A stretch of 10,384 bases of DNA from QHWK01 sp035315685 (GTDB taxonomy: Bacteria > Acidobacteriota > Vicinamibacteria > Vicinamibacterales > CAVVIG01): positions 1 to 10,384 of the forward strand of contig DATFXR010000727.1 of assembly GCA_035315685.1 (NCBI GenBank), read 5' to 3'. Of the stretch, positions 1 to 5,676 are shown one piece after another. The notes beneath the pieces are model-generated. The model was not told the origin of the DNA. It saw only the letters and a list, made by a program, of their open reading frames with translations, and ran no database searches. Positions within the stretch are counted from its first letter, which is position 1, and every line of letters starts with the position of its first letter. Made by a program: the position numbers and the translations under genes.

Positions 1-226
1 GCTGTTGCCGGTGACGTTCAACGGCATCGGGACGAGCCAGGCGGCGTTCGTCTGGTTCTTCGGACGGGCGGGCGTCGCGGCGCCCGCCGCCTTCGCCCTC
101 TCGATCCTCTTCGTCGCGCTGGGAGTCGTCGGCAATCTGCCGGGCGGCCTGCTCTATGCGCTTGGTGATCGGAGATCACCACGTAGGACACGTAGCGTGG
201 GCGTCCGCCCTCGCGATCGCATTTGA
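1..226 (+). CDS. Flippase-like integral membrane protein, C-terminal fragment (5' end outside window)
   Basis: About 74 residues are visible, read from base 2; the start lies upstream of the window. The motif LPVTFNGIGTSQAAFVWFFG followed by a long hydrophobic segment (about residues 25-52) ending in GGLLYAL is characteristic of the last membrane part of the lysylphosphatidylglycerol synthase TM / flippase-like family. Members flip or transfer lipid-linked groups in the inner membrane or are of unknown function, and often sit near polysaccharide and lipid genes. After LLYAL the protein continues with an Arg-rich tail of about 20 residues that does not look like the family. This stretch contains a perfect hairpin (163-181), so the tail may be intergenic repeat DNA read through to the TGA at 224-226. 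The TGA's last base is also the first base of the octamer inverted repeat. The family call is from remembered similarity; the specific substrate is unknown. Confidence 0.75.
   Translation, partial: LLPVTFNGIGTSQAAFVWFFGRAGVAAPAAFALSILFVALGVVGNLPGGLLYALGDRRSPRRTRSVGVRPRDRI
163..181. other. Short perfect hairpin in the 3' end of the first gene
   Basis: Bases 163-170 pair with 174-181 as a perfect 8-bp stem with a 3-base loop (GGA). It lies where the encoded protein loses its family-like sequence. A further short inverted repeat, GGGCG/CGCCC, follows at about 199-210. It may be part of the repeat-rich zone between the convergent genes or a termination structure; no T-tract follows. Confidence 0.5.
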
Positions 227-315
227 ACCACCGAGACACAGAGGCACAGAGGCACAGAGAAGAACGTCCCAGGCCGCAGACGCGCGGCGATTCTGCGCAG
301 GAAGCGCGTCGCACG

Positions 316-332
316 CCGCCGCGACGCGGCGG
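316..332. other. GC-rich hairpin inside the repeat element
   Basis: Bases 316-322 (CCGCCGC) pair perfectly with 326-332 (GCGGCGG) around the 3-base loop GAC. It forms the first of two internal stems of the 226-410 element. Confidence 0.5.
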
Positions 333-341
333 GCCAACTGA

Positions 342-362
342 TCGGCCGGCTTCGCCGGCCGA
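342..362. terminator. Stable 9-bp hairpin, possible bidirectional terminator between convergent genes
   Basis: Bases 342-350 (TCGGCCGGC) pair perfectly with 354-362 (GCCGGCCGA) around a TTC loop. It lies between convergent genes, so it could end transcription from either side, but there is no T-tract on either strand. The terminator role is therefore only inferred from position and stem strength. Confidence 0.4.
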
Positions 363-411
363 CGTGCGACGCTCTCCCTTCGACCTCCGTGTCTCTGTGT
401 CTCCGTGGTTA

Positions 412-1224
412 TTACGGCGTGCTCGGATCAATGGCCGGCACGCACTGTGACGGATCCACGAAGTCGTTGTCCGAGAACCCCGGTGCGTTGGCGCCTCCCG
501 GACCCGCGTCGCCGATGATCTTGAACAAGTGGCCGTCGGCGAAGCAGAGGCGGCTCGCCGAAAAGCTGTATCCGGCCCACAGCACGACGTTTTCGCCGCT
601 GTTCTTGATCAGGAGACCCGCGCCCTCAGTGCGAAGCAGCCAGGCGACACGTTTCACGACCTCGAGGTCGCCGACCGAATCGGTCGGCCGCACGGCGTTC
701 CAGACGCACGTCACCAGGGCGGTCGAGGTCAGGCCCGCGCAGGCCTGCCAGTTGCCGATCGGCCTGTTGTACGCCGGGGGCTGCTGCGGCGTCGTGAAGG
801 AGGCCATCGACGACCACGGGCCGGCGGCACCCTGATATTCCGCGCGGACGCGCCATGTGTACCGCTTCAGCGGCGTCAGCGTGGTCGTGACCGTGTAGGT
901 CGGACCCGCCACCAGGCCCGAATCGACGACGAGCGTGCTCGCGTCGTTGAACACCTGAAACCGGTACTGCAGTGCGAGCTGCGCGTACTGCGGCGTCGCG
1001 GCACCTGCCACGAGCGTGGTTGACGAGAGCGACGACGACCGCGCGTCGTTGACCGGCGACTGAACGGTCGGCGCCGACGCCTTCAGCGACGCGTCCGGCA
1101 CCGTAGTCGGCGTTGTCGTCGCCGGCGAGAGCGGCGTAGACGAGGAGCTGCAGCCGGCGAACGACGCCGCCGCGATCGACGCGACCACCATCGGCAGCAT
1201 CGAGCGGTGTGTCAGGCGCATCAT
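412..1224 (-). CDS. Lipoprotein with FnIII-like domain and a cysteine-containing C-terminal domain
   Basis: 270 residues. An N-terminal signal peptide ends in a lipobox, SFAGC, with the lipidated Cys at residue 25. Ser follows it, so the protein is probably sorted to the outer membrane. A Ser/Thr/Pro/Ala-rich linker (26-55) leads to an Ig/FnIII-like domain (about 52-146) with YRFQV and YTWRVRAEYQGAAGPWS, ending in SFTTP. A distinct C-terminal domain (about 155-270) carries four Cys (162, 173, 227, 261), which could form two disulfides in the periplasm or outside. I do not recognise that domain; it could bind a ligand. The ATG (1224-1222) overlaps the TGA of the upstream lipoprotein gene as ATGA, so translation is coupled. 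A second Met follows immediately. The two proteins share the string AGCSSSS(A/T)PLSP and the FnIII pattern, so they are diverged duplicates. The TAA stop lies next to the octamer repeat element. Confidence 0.85.
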   Translation of the reverse strand: MMRLTHRSMLPMVVASIAAASFAGCSSSSTPLSPATTTPTTVPDASLKASAPTVQSPVNDARSSSLSSTTLVAGAATPQYAQLALQYRFQVFNDASTLVVDSGLVAGPTYTVTTTLTPLKRYTWRVRAEYQGAAGPWSSMASFTTPQQPPAYNRPIGNWQACAGLTSTALVTCVWNAVRPTDSVGDLEVVKRVAWLLRTEGAGLLIKNSGENVVLWAGYSFSASRLCFADGHLFKIIGDAGPGGANAPGFSDNDFVDPSQCVPAIDPSTP

Positions 1225-2366
1225 CGGACCACCTCCAGCGCGCTGCCAAGTGACGCCGGGCGCGGTCCGGCGCCGATCCAGACGTTGCGGTAGGTCGCGC
1301 CCGGGAACGATCCGTCTTCTTCACCGAACGGGCCGTTGTTGGCACCGAGGTACGCGAAGTGCGGCGTCGGATTGTAGGTGGCCGCGCCGGCCGGGAAGCC
1401 GATGTCGCTCAGCGCGATCCGCACGTCGTACAGCGAAGGGCCGCCGATGCCGTCGTTCACCTGGAGCCGGAAGAAGTTGCCCCAGGTGCCCTTCCACAAA
1501 TACGCGCGCGACGGATCGAGCGCGATCACCGTGCGGCCGCCGAAGTCCGGTTCGAGTTTGTAGGTCGGGTCGCCGAGCAGCGCCTTGAAGGCGATCGAAT
1601 TGTCCGGATTCCCGGCCACGCCGCGATACTGCGCGACGAGCAGGTAGCTGCTCCGGTAGACGTCGCCCGTGCCGTCGCTCATCGAGAAGACCTTCAGCTT
1701 CGGGCCAGGCCCGTTCGGTCTGAGCCCCTCGACCTCCATCGAGAACTCGCCGCCGTTGATCGGCTGCGCGAGCTGATACCGCACGTACGAGTTGCCGTCG
1801 TTGAGGCGAATGCCCTCGCCTGGCACGAACGTGGTCGAACCGACCGGCGTGCCGATCGTCGATCCGTAGACGAGCGGGTCGTAGAGCTCGCCCGGACGGT
1901 TGAAGCCGGCGATCGGTGTCGTAAAGCTCCGGGTCGGCGACCAGTCCGATGCCGCCACACCCTGGACGACGCGCGCCCGCCAGTAGAAGCGCGTCGTCGG
2001 CTGGAGGTCGAAGTCGGGCGTGTAGCTGGTCGTGCCGCCGGCGCCTTCGGGGACGCCGCTCTTGTTCGCGACGATCGCGAAGCTCATGAGACGGCCGGCA
2101 GAACTCACGACGAAATCGGAACGATCGGACACCTGGAACTCGTACAACCGCGGCCCGGTCGTCGCCGTCGACGTCCCGTTCTTGACGACCAGCGTCGGCC
2201 GATACGAGCCGGCGGCGGCGCCGTCGGCCGGTGAATCGGGCGTCGGCGCGGCGATCGCAGCGGCAGCGGCGGACGTCGCGTTCGGGCTGAGCGGCGCGCT
2301 GCTGCTGCTGCAGCCGGCCAGACCGGCGGCGCAGGCAGACGCGATCAACACACGGAAAGCTGTCAC
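1221..2366 (-). CDS. Lipoprotein with FnIII-like domain and a predicted lectin/jelly-roll-like C-terminal domain
   Basis: 381 residues starting at GTG (2366-2364), chosen because an AGGAG sits 8 bases upstream and the product begins with a proper lipoprotein signal peptide. The lipobox LAGC places the lipidated Cys at residue 19, followed by Ser, which suggests the outer membrane. A low-complexity Ala/Ser linker (20-43) leads to an FnIII-like domain (about 41-151: LYEFQVSD, RFYWRARVVQG, DWSPTRSFTTP). The C-terminal part (about 157-367) is rich in Gly, aromatics and beta-type patterns, such as GEFSMEVEGLRPNGPGPKLK, LWKGTWGNFFRLQVNDG and HFAYLGANNG. This resembles concanavalin A-like or glycoside-hydrolase-type jelly-roll domains, so binding to polysaccharide on the surface is plausible. 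I see no certain catalytic Glu pair, so no enzyme activity is claimed. It is first in a two-gene unit with its paralogue and diverges from the RHH-type gene. Confidence 0.88.
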   Translation of the reverse strand: MTAFRVLIASACAAGLAGCSSSSAPLSPNATSAAAAAIAAPTPDSPADGAAAGSYRPTLVVKNGTSTATTGPRLYEFQVSDRSDFVVSSAGRLMSFAIVANKSGVPEGAGGTTSYTPDFDLQPTTRFYWRARVVQGVAASDWSPTRSFTTPIAGFNRPGELYDPLVYGSTIGTPVGSTTFVPGEGIRLNDGNSYVRYQLAQPINGGEFSMEVEGLRPNGPGPKLKVFSMSDGTGDVYRSSYLLVAQYRGVAGNPDNSIAFKALLGDPTYKLEPDFGGRTVIALDPSRAYLWKGTWGNFFRLQVNDGIGGPSLYDVRIALSDIGFPAGAATYNPTPHFAYLGANNGPFGEEDGSFPGATYRNVWIGAGPRPASLGSALEVVR

Positions 2367-2374
2367 GAACGATA

Positions 2375-2379
2375 CTCCT
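2375..2379 (-). promoter_or_regulatory. Ribosome binding site fixing the GTG start of the first lipoprotein gene
   Basis: On the minus strand AGGAG is followed by 8 bases (TATCGTTC) and GTG. A competing ATG-started frame at 2409 reads through the signal-peptide region in a different frame into Arg-rich sequence with no lipobox. This site therefore decides the GTG start. Confidence 0.75.
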
Positions 2380-2404
2380 GATGAAGGTGGGGGGAGTGCA
2401 CGAC

Positions 2405-2435
2405 ATCATACGTCAGCTCGCGAATTTAGCCACAA
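2405..2435 (-). promoter_or_regulatory. Possible sigma-70-type promoter of the lipoprotein pair
   Basis: On the minus strand TATGAT (2410-2405) is one base from the -10 consensus. TTGTGG (2435-2430) lies 19 bases upstream as a poor -35. Transcription would start near 2398, about 30 bases before the GTG, which leaves room for the AGGAG site. The region is clearly AT-rich against its surroundings. The weak -35 and long spacer make this tentative. Confidence 0.35.
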
Positions 2436-2452
2436 AAAATATGCATGCTGCC

Positions 2453-2470
2453 AATTGTTACGCAATAATT
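2453..2470. promoter_or_regulatory. 18-bp near-palindrome, candidate operator between divergent genes
   Basis: The sequence fits AATTNTTNCGNAANAATT; 14 of 18 positions are symmetric. It lies about 18 bp upstream of the proposed -35 of the lipoprotein pair and 45 bp upstream of the ATG of the RHH-type gene. Because RHH proteins bind as dimers to inverted or tandem sites and often control themselves and a divergent neighbour, it is a sensible operator candidate. No second copy is evident in the window. Confidence 0.4.
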
Positions 2471-2514
2471 CACACGCCGTCGCGCGCTGGTTGCTGGTAA
2501 CATGCAGACGTTCC

Positions 2515-3036
2515 ATGAAACTCAGGCACGGACCGGGGCGGCCGATGAAATACGGCCGTGCCGCGCGCGCCGTCACGCTCACGCTGCCCGAGGACGTGAT
2601 CGAGCGGTTGTCCGCCCTGGACGACGATCTCGGCCGGGCAATCGTCGCGCTCGCGGAACGCCACGTCACCGCCGCGGCTCCAGTGCGGCGTGGCCGTCAG
2701 CCGCAGGTCTCGGCGTTCGGCAACCACGCGGTGATCGTGGTGACGCCGATGAAGGAGCTGCGCCGTCTGCCTGGCGTGCAGCTGGTACCGATCGGCAACG
2801 GACGAGCGCTGATCTCGCTCGCGCCTGGCTACTCGGTGCCGCAGCTCGAGCTCGATCTGCGTGACGCGACCGAGCGCAGCGACACGGCCGCATCCGAACG
2901 GCGGACGCTGACCGCGCTGGCGGAAATTCTCGGCCAGTCGCGCCGCTCGCGGCGGGTGACGCTCGAGGAGCGCACGATCATCGTGCTCGAATCGAAGCGG
3001 ACTCGCCGCAAGAGCCGCGCCGTCGCCGCAGACTGA
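2515..3036 (+). CDS. Probable ribbon-helix-helix DNA-binding protein with unrecognised C-terminal domain
   Basis: 173 residues from the ATG at 2515. The N-terminus has GRPMKYGRAARAV (residues 8-20), a basic AT-hook-like GRP then a predicted beta strand (AVTLTL). Helices PEDVIERLSAL and DLGRAIVALAERH follow (about 25-50), the order of a ribbon-helix-helix fold. Residues 65-115 (SAFGNHAVIVVTPMKELRRL...PGYSVPQLELDL) look like a small alpha/beta domain I cannot name. A final part (about 128-163) has helix LTALAEILGQ, a strand TIIVLES and a very basic tail. It is probably a transcription regulator. The frame stays open far upstream, but that part is antisense to the lipoprotein signal-peptide gene, so the start is placed in the intergenic gap. 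An alternative ATG lies at 2545, but it would remove the GRP motif. No Shine-Dalgarno site is visible. It diverges from the lipoprotein pair, which it may regulate (inference). Confidence 0.75.
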   Translation: MKLRHGPGRPMKYGRAARAVTLTLPEDVIERLSALDDDLGRAIVALAERHVTAAAPVRRGRQPQVSAFGNHAVIVVTPMKELRRLPGVQLVPIGNGRALISLAPGYSVPQLELDLRDATERSDTAASERRTLTALAEILGQSRRSRRVTLEERTIIVLESKRTRRKSRAVAAD

Positions 3037-3121
3037 TGCATGGATCGTCTGGTTCGACTCACCCGGCTCACCGACACTGTCAGATTCGCCTGCGCTGCCA
3101 GGCTCTCGAGGATGAGGCACA

Positions 3122-3853
3122 ATGACGAGAACGATGGCGCTGATAGCGCTCACGGGACTCTTTGCGGTTGTCGGTCGCTCGCCCGCATTCGCTCAGACCG
3201 GCTCCCAACCGACTGCGGCCGATCGGCCGCTGTTCGTTGACATCAATGCCGGCTTTGCGAGCGCGCCGGAGGCGCTCACGACCACGTCGACGTTCGCGAT
3301 CTTCGGCGAGAACGGGTCCGTAGCCACCCGCATCGAGCCGGGGACCAGCGCCATGTTCGATGTCCGCCTTGGCTACCGGTTCCGGCCGCACTTCGGCGTG
3401 GCGGCCGCGGTATCTGCAGGACACAGCGACGTCGCTGCCGCGACGACGGCGAGCGTGCCGAGCCCGATTCGCTTCGCCAGCCCGACGATCGTGTCGCTCG
3501 ACGCCGGCGGCTCCAGCCGGCGCGAGATTGGACTACATCTTCAGGCCGTGTTTGCCTGGCCGATCACCGGGAATCTCACGTTCGCGATCGCCGGCGGACC
3601 GTCGATCCTGCATCTCCAGCAGGGCGTGCCCAACGTCAATGTGACGAGCGGCACGCCGATCGTCGGCTCGGTCAACGAAAGCGGCAGCGGGTTTGGCGGG
3701 AACGTCGGCGCCGATCTGTCTGCCTTGTTGTCCGCCCACTACGGCGTCGGTGTGTTCGTGCGGTATGCGGCTGCGAGCATCGATCTGCCGAGCGCGTCGG
3801 GTGTGAAGGCCGGCGGCGTCCAGGCGGGCGGCGGGCTGCGCGTCCGTTTCTAG
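3122..3853 (+). CDS. Outer-membrane beta-barrel protein
   Basis: 243 residues starting at ATG, with AGGATGAGG just upstream as ribosome binding site. The signal peptide (1-24) has a basic start, hydrophobic core and AFA-Q cleavage site. The mature part alternates hydrophobic and polar residues with many Gly and aromatics: LFVDINAGFAS, FDVRLGYRFRPHFGVAAAVS, EIGLHLQAVFAW, LTFAIAGGPSILHLQQG, FGGNVGADLSALLSAHYGVG, VFVRYAAASIDL and VQAGGGLRVRF. These read as successive transmembrane beta strands, about eight or more. The protein ends in Phe, the usual outer-membrane assembly signal recognised by BamA. The family is the small OMP beta-barrel type (OmpA/OmpW-like barrel). No OmpA-type peptidoglycan-binding domain is present and the channel or adhesion role is unknown. 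It follows the RHH-type gene by 85 bp on the same strand and could be cotranscribed, but the gap makes this uncertain. Confidence 0.82.
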   Translation: MTRTMALIALTGLFAVVGRSPAFAQTGSQPTAADRPLFVDINAGFASAPEALTTTSTFAIFGENGSVATRIEPGTSAMFDVRLGYRFRPHFGVAAAVSAGHSDVAAATTASVPSPIRFASPTIVSLDAGGSSRREIGLHLQAVFAWPITGNLTFAIAGGPSILHLQQGVPNVNVTSGTPIVGSVNESGSGFGGNVGADLSALLSAHYGVGVFVRYAAASIDLPSASGVKAGGVQAGGGLRVRF

Positions 3854-3907
3854 TGCGCTCGGCCGTATCCTTTCGGAATCTTTAGGGCACTTTGTGGTTG
3901 ACTTGCG

Positions 3908-3957
3908 CGCGCGCTCGATGAGGATGATGTCTCACGCCTCATCGTAGTGAGCGCGCG
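3908..3957 (+). promoter_or_regulatory. Strong bulged hairpin just before the first membrane glycosyltransferase-like gene
   Basis: Bases 3908-3916 (CGCGCGCTC) pair with 3949-3957, and 3917-3923 (GATGAGG) pair with 3937-3943. Together they make a 16-bp stem with a 5-base bulge (GTAGT) on the right arm and a 13-base loop. The stem ends 9 bases before the ATG at 3967, where no Shine-Dalgarno site is visible. It could terminate transcription from the upstream barrel gene or control initiation of the downstream operon. There is no T-tract, so a plain intrinsic terminator is less likely. Confidence 0.55.
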
Positions 3958-3966
3958 ATTCTTGAG

Positions 3967-5676
3967 ATGATCGATCCCGGCCACCGTCGCACGTACGGTG
4001 CTGCAGCGCTTTTCGCTGCGCTGACGCTGATTGCGACCTTCCCCATCATCCTGGCGCCGGGGTCGTACACCTTCTTCACCCATTCCGACGCCCAGCTCAA
4101 CATGTGGATCATGGCGTGGGACGCGCACGCGCTCGCCCATAGCCCGCTGCATCTCCTCGACGCGAACATCTTCGTTCCAGAACCGGGCACACTGCTCTAC
4201 TCGGAAACACTCCTCGGCTACGCACCGATCTTCGCGCCGATTTTCTGGCTGGGCGGCACGCCTCCGCTCGCCAACAACGCGGTCTTCCTCTTTTCGGTCG
4301 CCGCCTCGGGCATCACGATGTACCTGCTGGCGCGCCATCTCACCGGCCGCCACTGGCCGGCGATTGCCGCCGGAATCGCCTACGCGTTCGTGCCCTATCG
4401 GTTCGTCCACATCCCGCAGATCCAGCTCACCGCGTTGGAGTGGATTCCGCTCGCCTTCCTGTGCCTGCACCTGCTCGTCGAGCGCGGTGCTGTGAGGTAC
4501 GCCGTCGGCCTCGGCGCGTCAGTCGCCATGCAAGCGTACTGCTGCGTGTACTACAGCGTGTTTCTCGCGATTGCGCTGGTCGCCGGCGGCGTCGTGCTGT
4601 TCGTGACCGACGCGCGAGCGCGATCGAAGCGAACCATCGCGCTGCTTGCAGCGACCGGGTTCGCCACCGCGGTCGCGGTGGCGCCGCTCCTCGCCGCCTA
4701 CGAGCGCGTCCACCGCACCCGCGGGTTGACCCGTTCGATCGAAGAGATCGCCGCCCGTTCGGCCGTCGTCAGCACCTACTTCGCGTCGACGTCGCGCCTC
4801 CATCAGTGGCTGTGGGCGGGCTTGCCGCTCAGGCCACGCGACTACCTGTACCCGGGTATGCTGGCCACCGCGCTTGCCGCGCTCGGAATCGTGACAGCGA
4901 TGGTTCGCTCGAAGCACTGGCCCGATCTGTCCACGCGGCGATCGACGGTCGTGATGTACGCGGCGATCGCGCTCGTCGGCCTGGCCGCCTCATTCGGTCC
5001 GGATGGTATCGCCGGCATGTCGCTCTATCGACCATTGGCGGCGGGCGTGCCGTTGCTGCAGGGTCTGCGGCAGACGACGCGGTTCGGGATCCTCGTGATC
5101 TTCGGCGTCGGCGTGCTGTCGGCGTTCGGGGCAGCCAGGCTCGAGCCGGCGTTGCGCCGTTTCGGCGTCGCCGGCCCCGCATTACTTGCGGCCCTGATCT
5201 TCGTCGATGTCCTGGTCGCGCCGCTGCGGACCGATCGACCCGACGGCGATGCGCTCGTGCGCGTGCCGGAGACGCCCCCGGTGTACCGCTGGCTCGCCGA
5301 TCAGCCGGGCAAGTTCGCGATTCTCGAGCTGCCCTACGCGCCTGAAGGCCTCCTGTGGCAAAACGCGTCGTACGTGTACTGGTCCACCGTACACTGGCAC
5401 GGCGTGGTCGACGCGTACAGCGGCTTTGCATCGCCCGACTATCGATCGCTGACGCGCATCCTCGACGGATTCCCCGACGAACTCTCGCGACAGGCGCTGC
5501 TGAAGCGGCACGTGCTGTTCGTCATCGTGCATCGCGACCGCTATCAGGGATGGAATCGGCCGCTCAACTACCCGCGAATCGATCGAACGCAATGGCTGTC
5601 GCGCGTCGCGCAGTTCCCCGGCGTCGATGTCCTCAGAGTCGACCCCGAAGCCGGCTTGCTCACGGATGCCCGCTAA
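3967..5676 (+). CDS. Polytopic membrane protein, GT-C-type glycosyltransferase-like
   Basis: 569 residues. The first membrane helix (about 12-30) is followed by a periplasmic loop with THSDAQLNMWIMAWDAHAL (38-56). An acidic residue here (D41, D52) matches the position of the catalytic or metal-binding Asp in GT-C enzymes, which move sugars from polyprenyl-phosphate carriers outside the inner membrane. Further hydrophobic segments lie near 105-122, 130-146, 155-172, 180-212, 223-243, 296-313, 328-344, 373-389 and 402-418. A soluble C-terminal domain (about 425-569) follows and is probably periplasmic. YLLARHLTGRHWPAIAAGIA resembles a large group of uncharacterised bacterial membrane proteins often filed with YfhO or GT39-like families. 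The ATG at 3967 is the only plausible start. The hairpin at 3908-3957 directly precedes it. The 3' end overlaps the next gene by 11 bases. Donor and acceptor are unknown. Confidence 0.8.
   Translation: MIDPGHRRTYGAAALFAALTLIATFPIILAPGSYTFFTHSDAQLNMWIMAWDAHALAHSPLHLLDANIFVPEPGTLLYSETLLGYAPIFAPIFWLGGTPPLANNAVFLFSVAASGITMYLLARHLTGRHWPAIAAGIAYAFVPYRFVHIPQIQLTALEWIPLAFLCLHLLVERGAVRYAVGLGASVAMQAYCCVYYSVFLAIALVAGGVVLFVTDARARSKRTIALLAATGFATAVAVAPLLAAYERVHRTRGLTRSIEEIAARSAVVSTYFASTSRLHQWLWAGLPLRPRDYLYPGMLATALAALGIVTAMVRSKHWPDLSTRRSTVVMYAAIALVGLAASFGPDGIAGMSLYRPLAAGVPLLQGLRQTTRFGILVIFGVGVLSAFGAARLEPALRRFGVAGPALLAALIFVDVLVAPLRTDRPDGDALVRVPETPPVYRWLADQPGKFAILELPYAPEGLLWQNASYVYWSTVHWHGVVDAYSGFASPDYRSLTRILDGFPDELSRQALLKRHVLFVIVHRDRYQGWNRPLNYPRIDRTQWLSRVAQFPGVDVLRVDPEAGLLTDAR

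Larger units (their letters stand above)
226..410. repeat. 185-bp inverted-repeat element with octamer arms
   Basis: The left arm 226-252 and right arm 384-410 are inverted copies matching at 24 of 27 positions. Both arms are built of 8-bp units CAC(A/C/G)GAG(A/G). There are four in tandem on the left (229-236, 237-244, 245-252, 253-260) and three inverted on the right (400-407, 392-399, 384-391). The interior is GC-rich and holds two hairpins (316-332 and 342-362) and no plausible gene. The element begins on the last base of the upstream TGA and ends one base before the TAA (412-414) of the opposing gene. I recall similar 'CCACGGAGACACAGAG' phrases between genes in many environmental genomes including Acidobacteriota, which suggests a dispersed family, but this single window cannot show copy number. 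It could be a non-autonomous mobile repeat, a bidirectional terminator or an mRNA-end structure. Confidence 0.8.

Noticed and set aside
229..260. Octamer tandem as a CRISPR-like or satellite array
   Set aside because: Units are contiguous with no spacers and recur inverted at 384-407, so they are arms of an inverted-repeat element.
226..410. Terminal inverted repeats of an insertion sequence
   Set aside because: The 131-bp interior carries no transposase remnant, and no target-site duplication could be recognised beside the arms.
1321..2409. Minus-strand frame beginning at 2409, overlapping the lipoprotein gene
   Set aside because: It starts with ATG but runs into extremely Arg-rich sequence, while the alternative frame has a ribosome site, signal peptide and lipobox.
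2470..3153. Minus-strand frame opposite the RHH-type gene
   Set aside because: Arg/His-rich composition without domain features; the plus strand shows an RHH pattern and a sensible start in the intergenic region.
3898..3928. Promoter with TTGACT at 3898-3903 for the membrane operon
   Set aside because: The only -10-like hexamer (GATGAT, 3923-3928) is poor, 19 bases away, and lies within the hairpin stem and loop.
3918..3947. Nine-codon frame (MRMMSHASS) inside the hairpin before the first membrane gene, as a possible leader peptide
   Set aside because: No ribosome site and no attenuation-type codon run; such tiny frames occur by chance.
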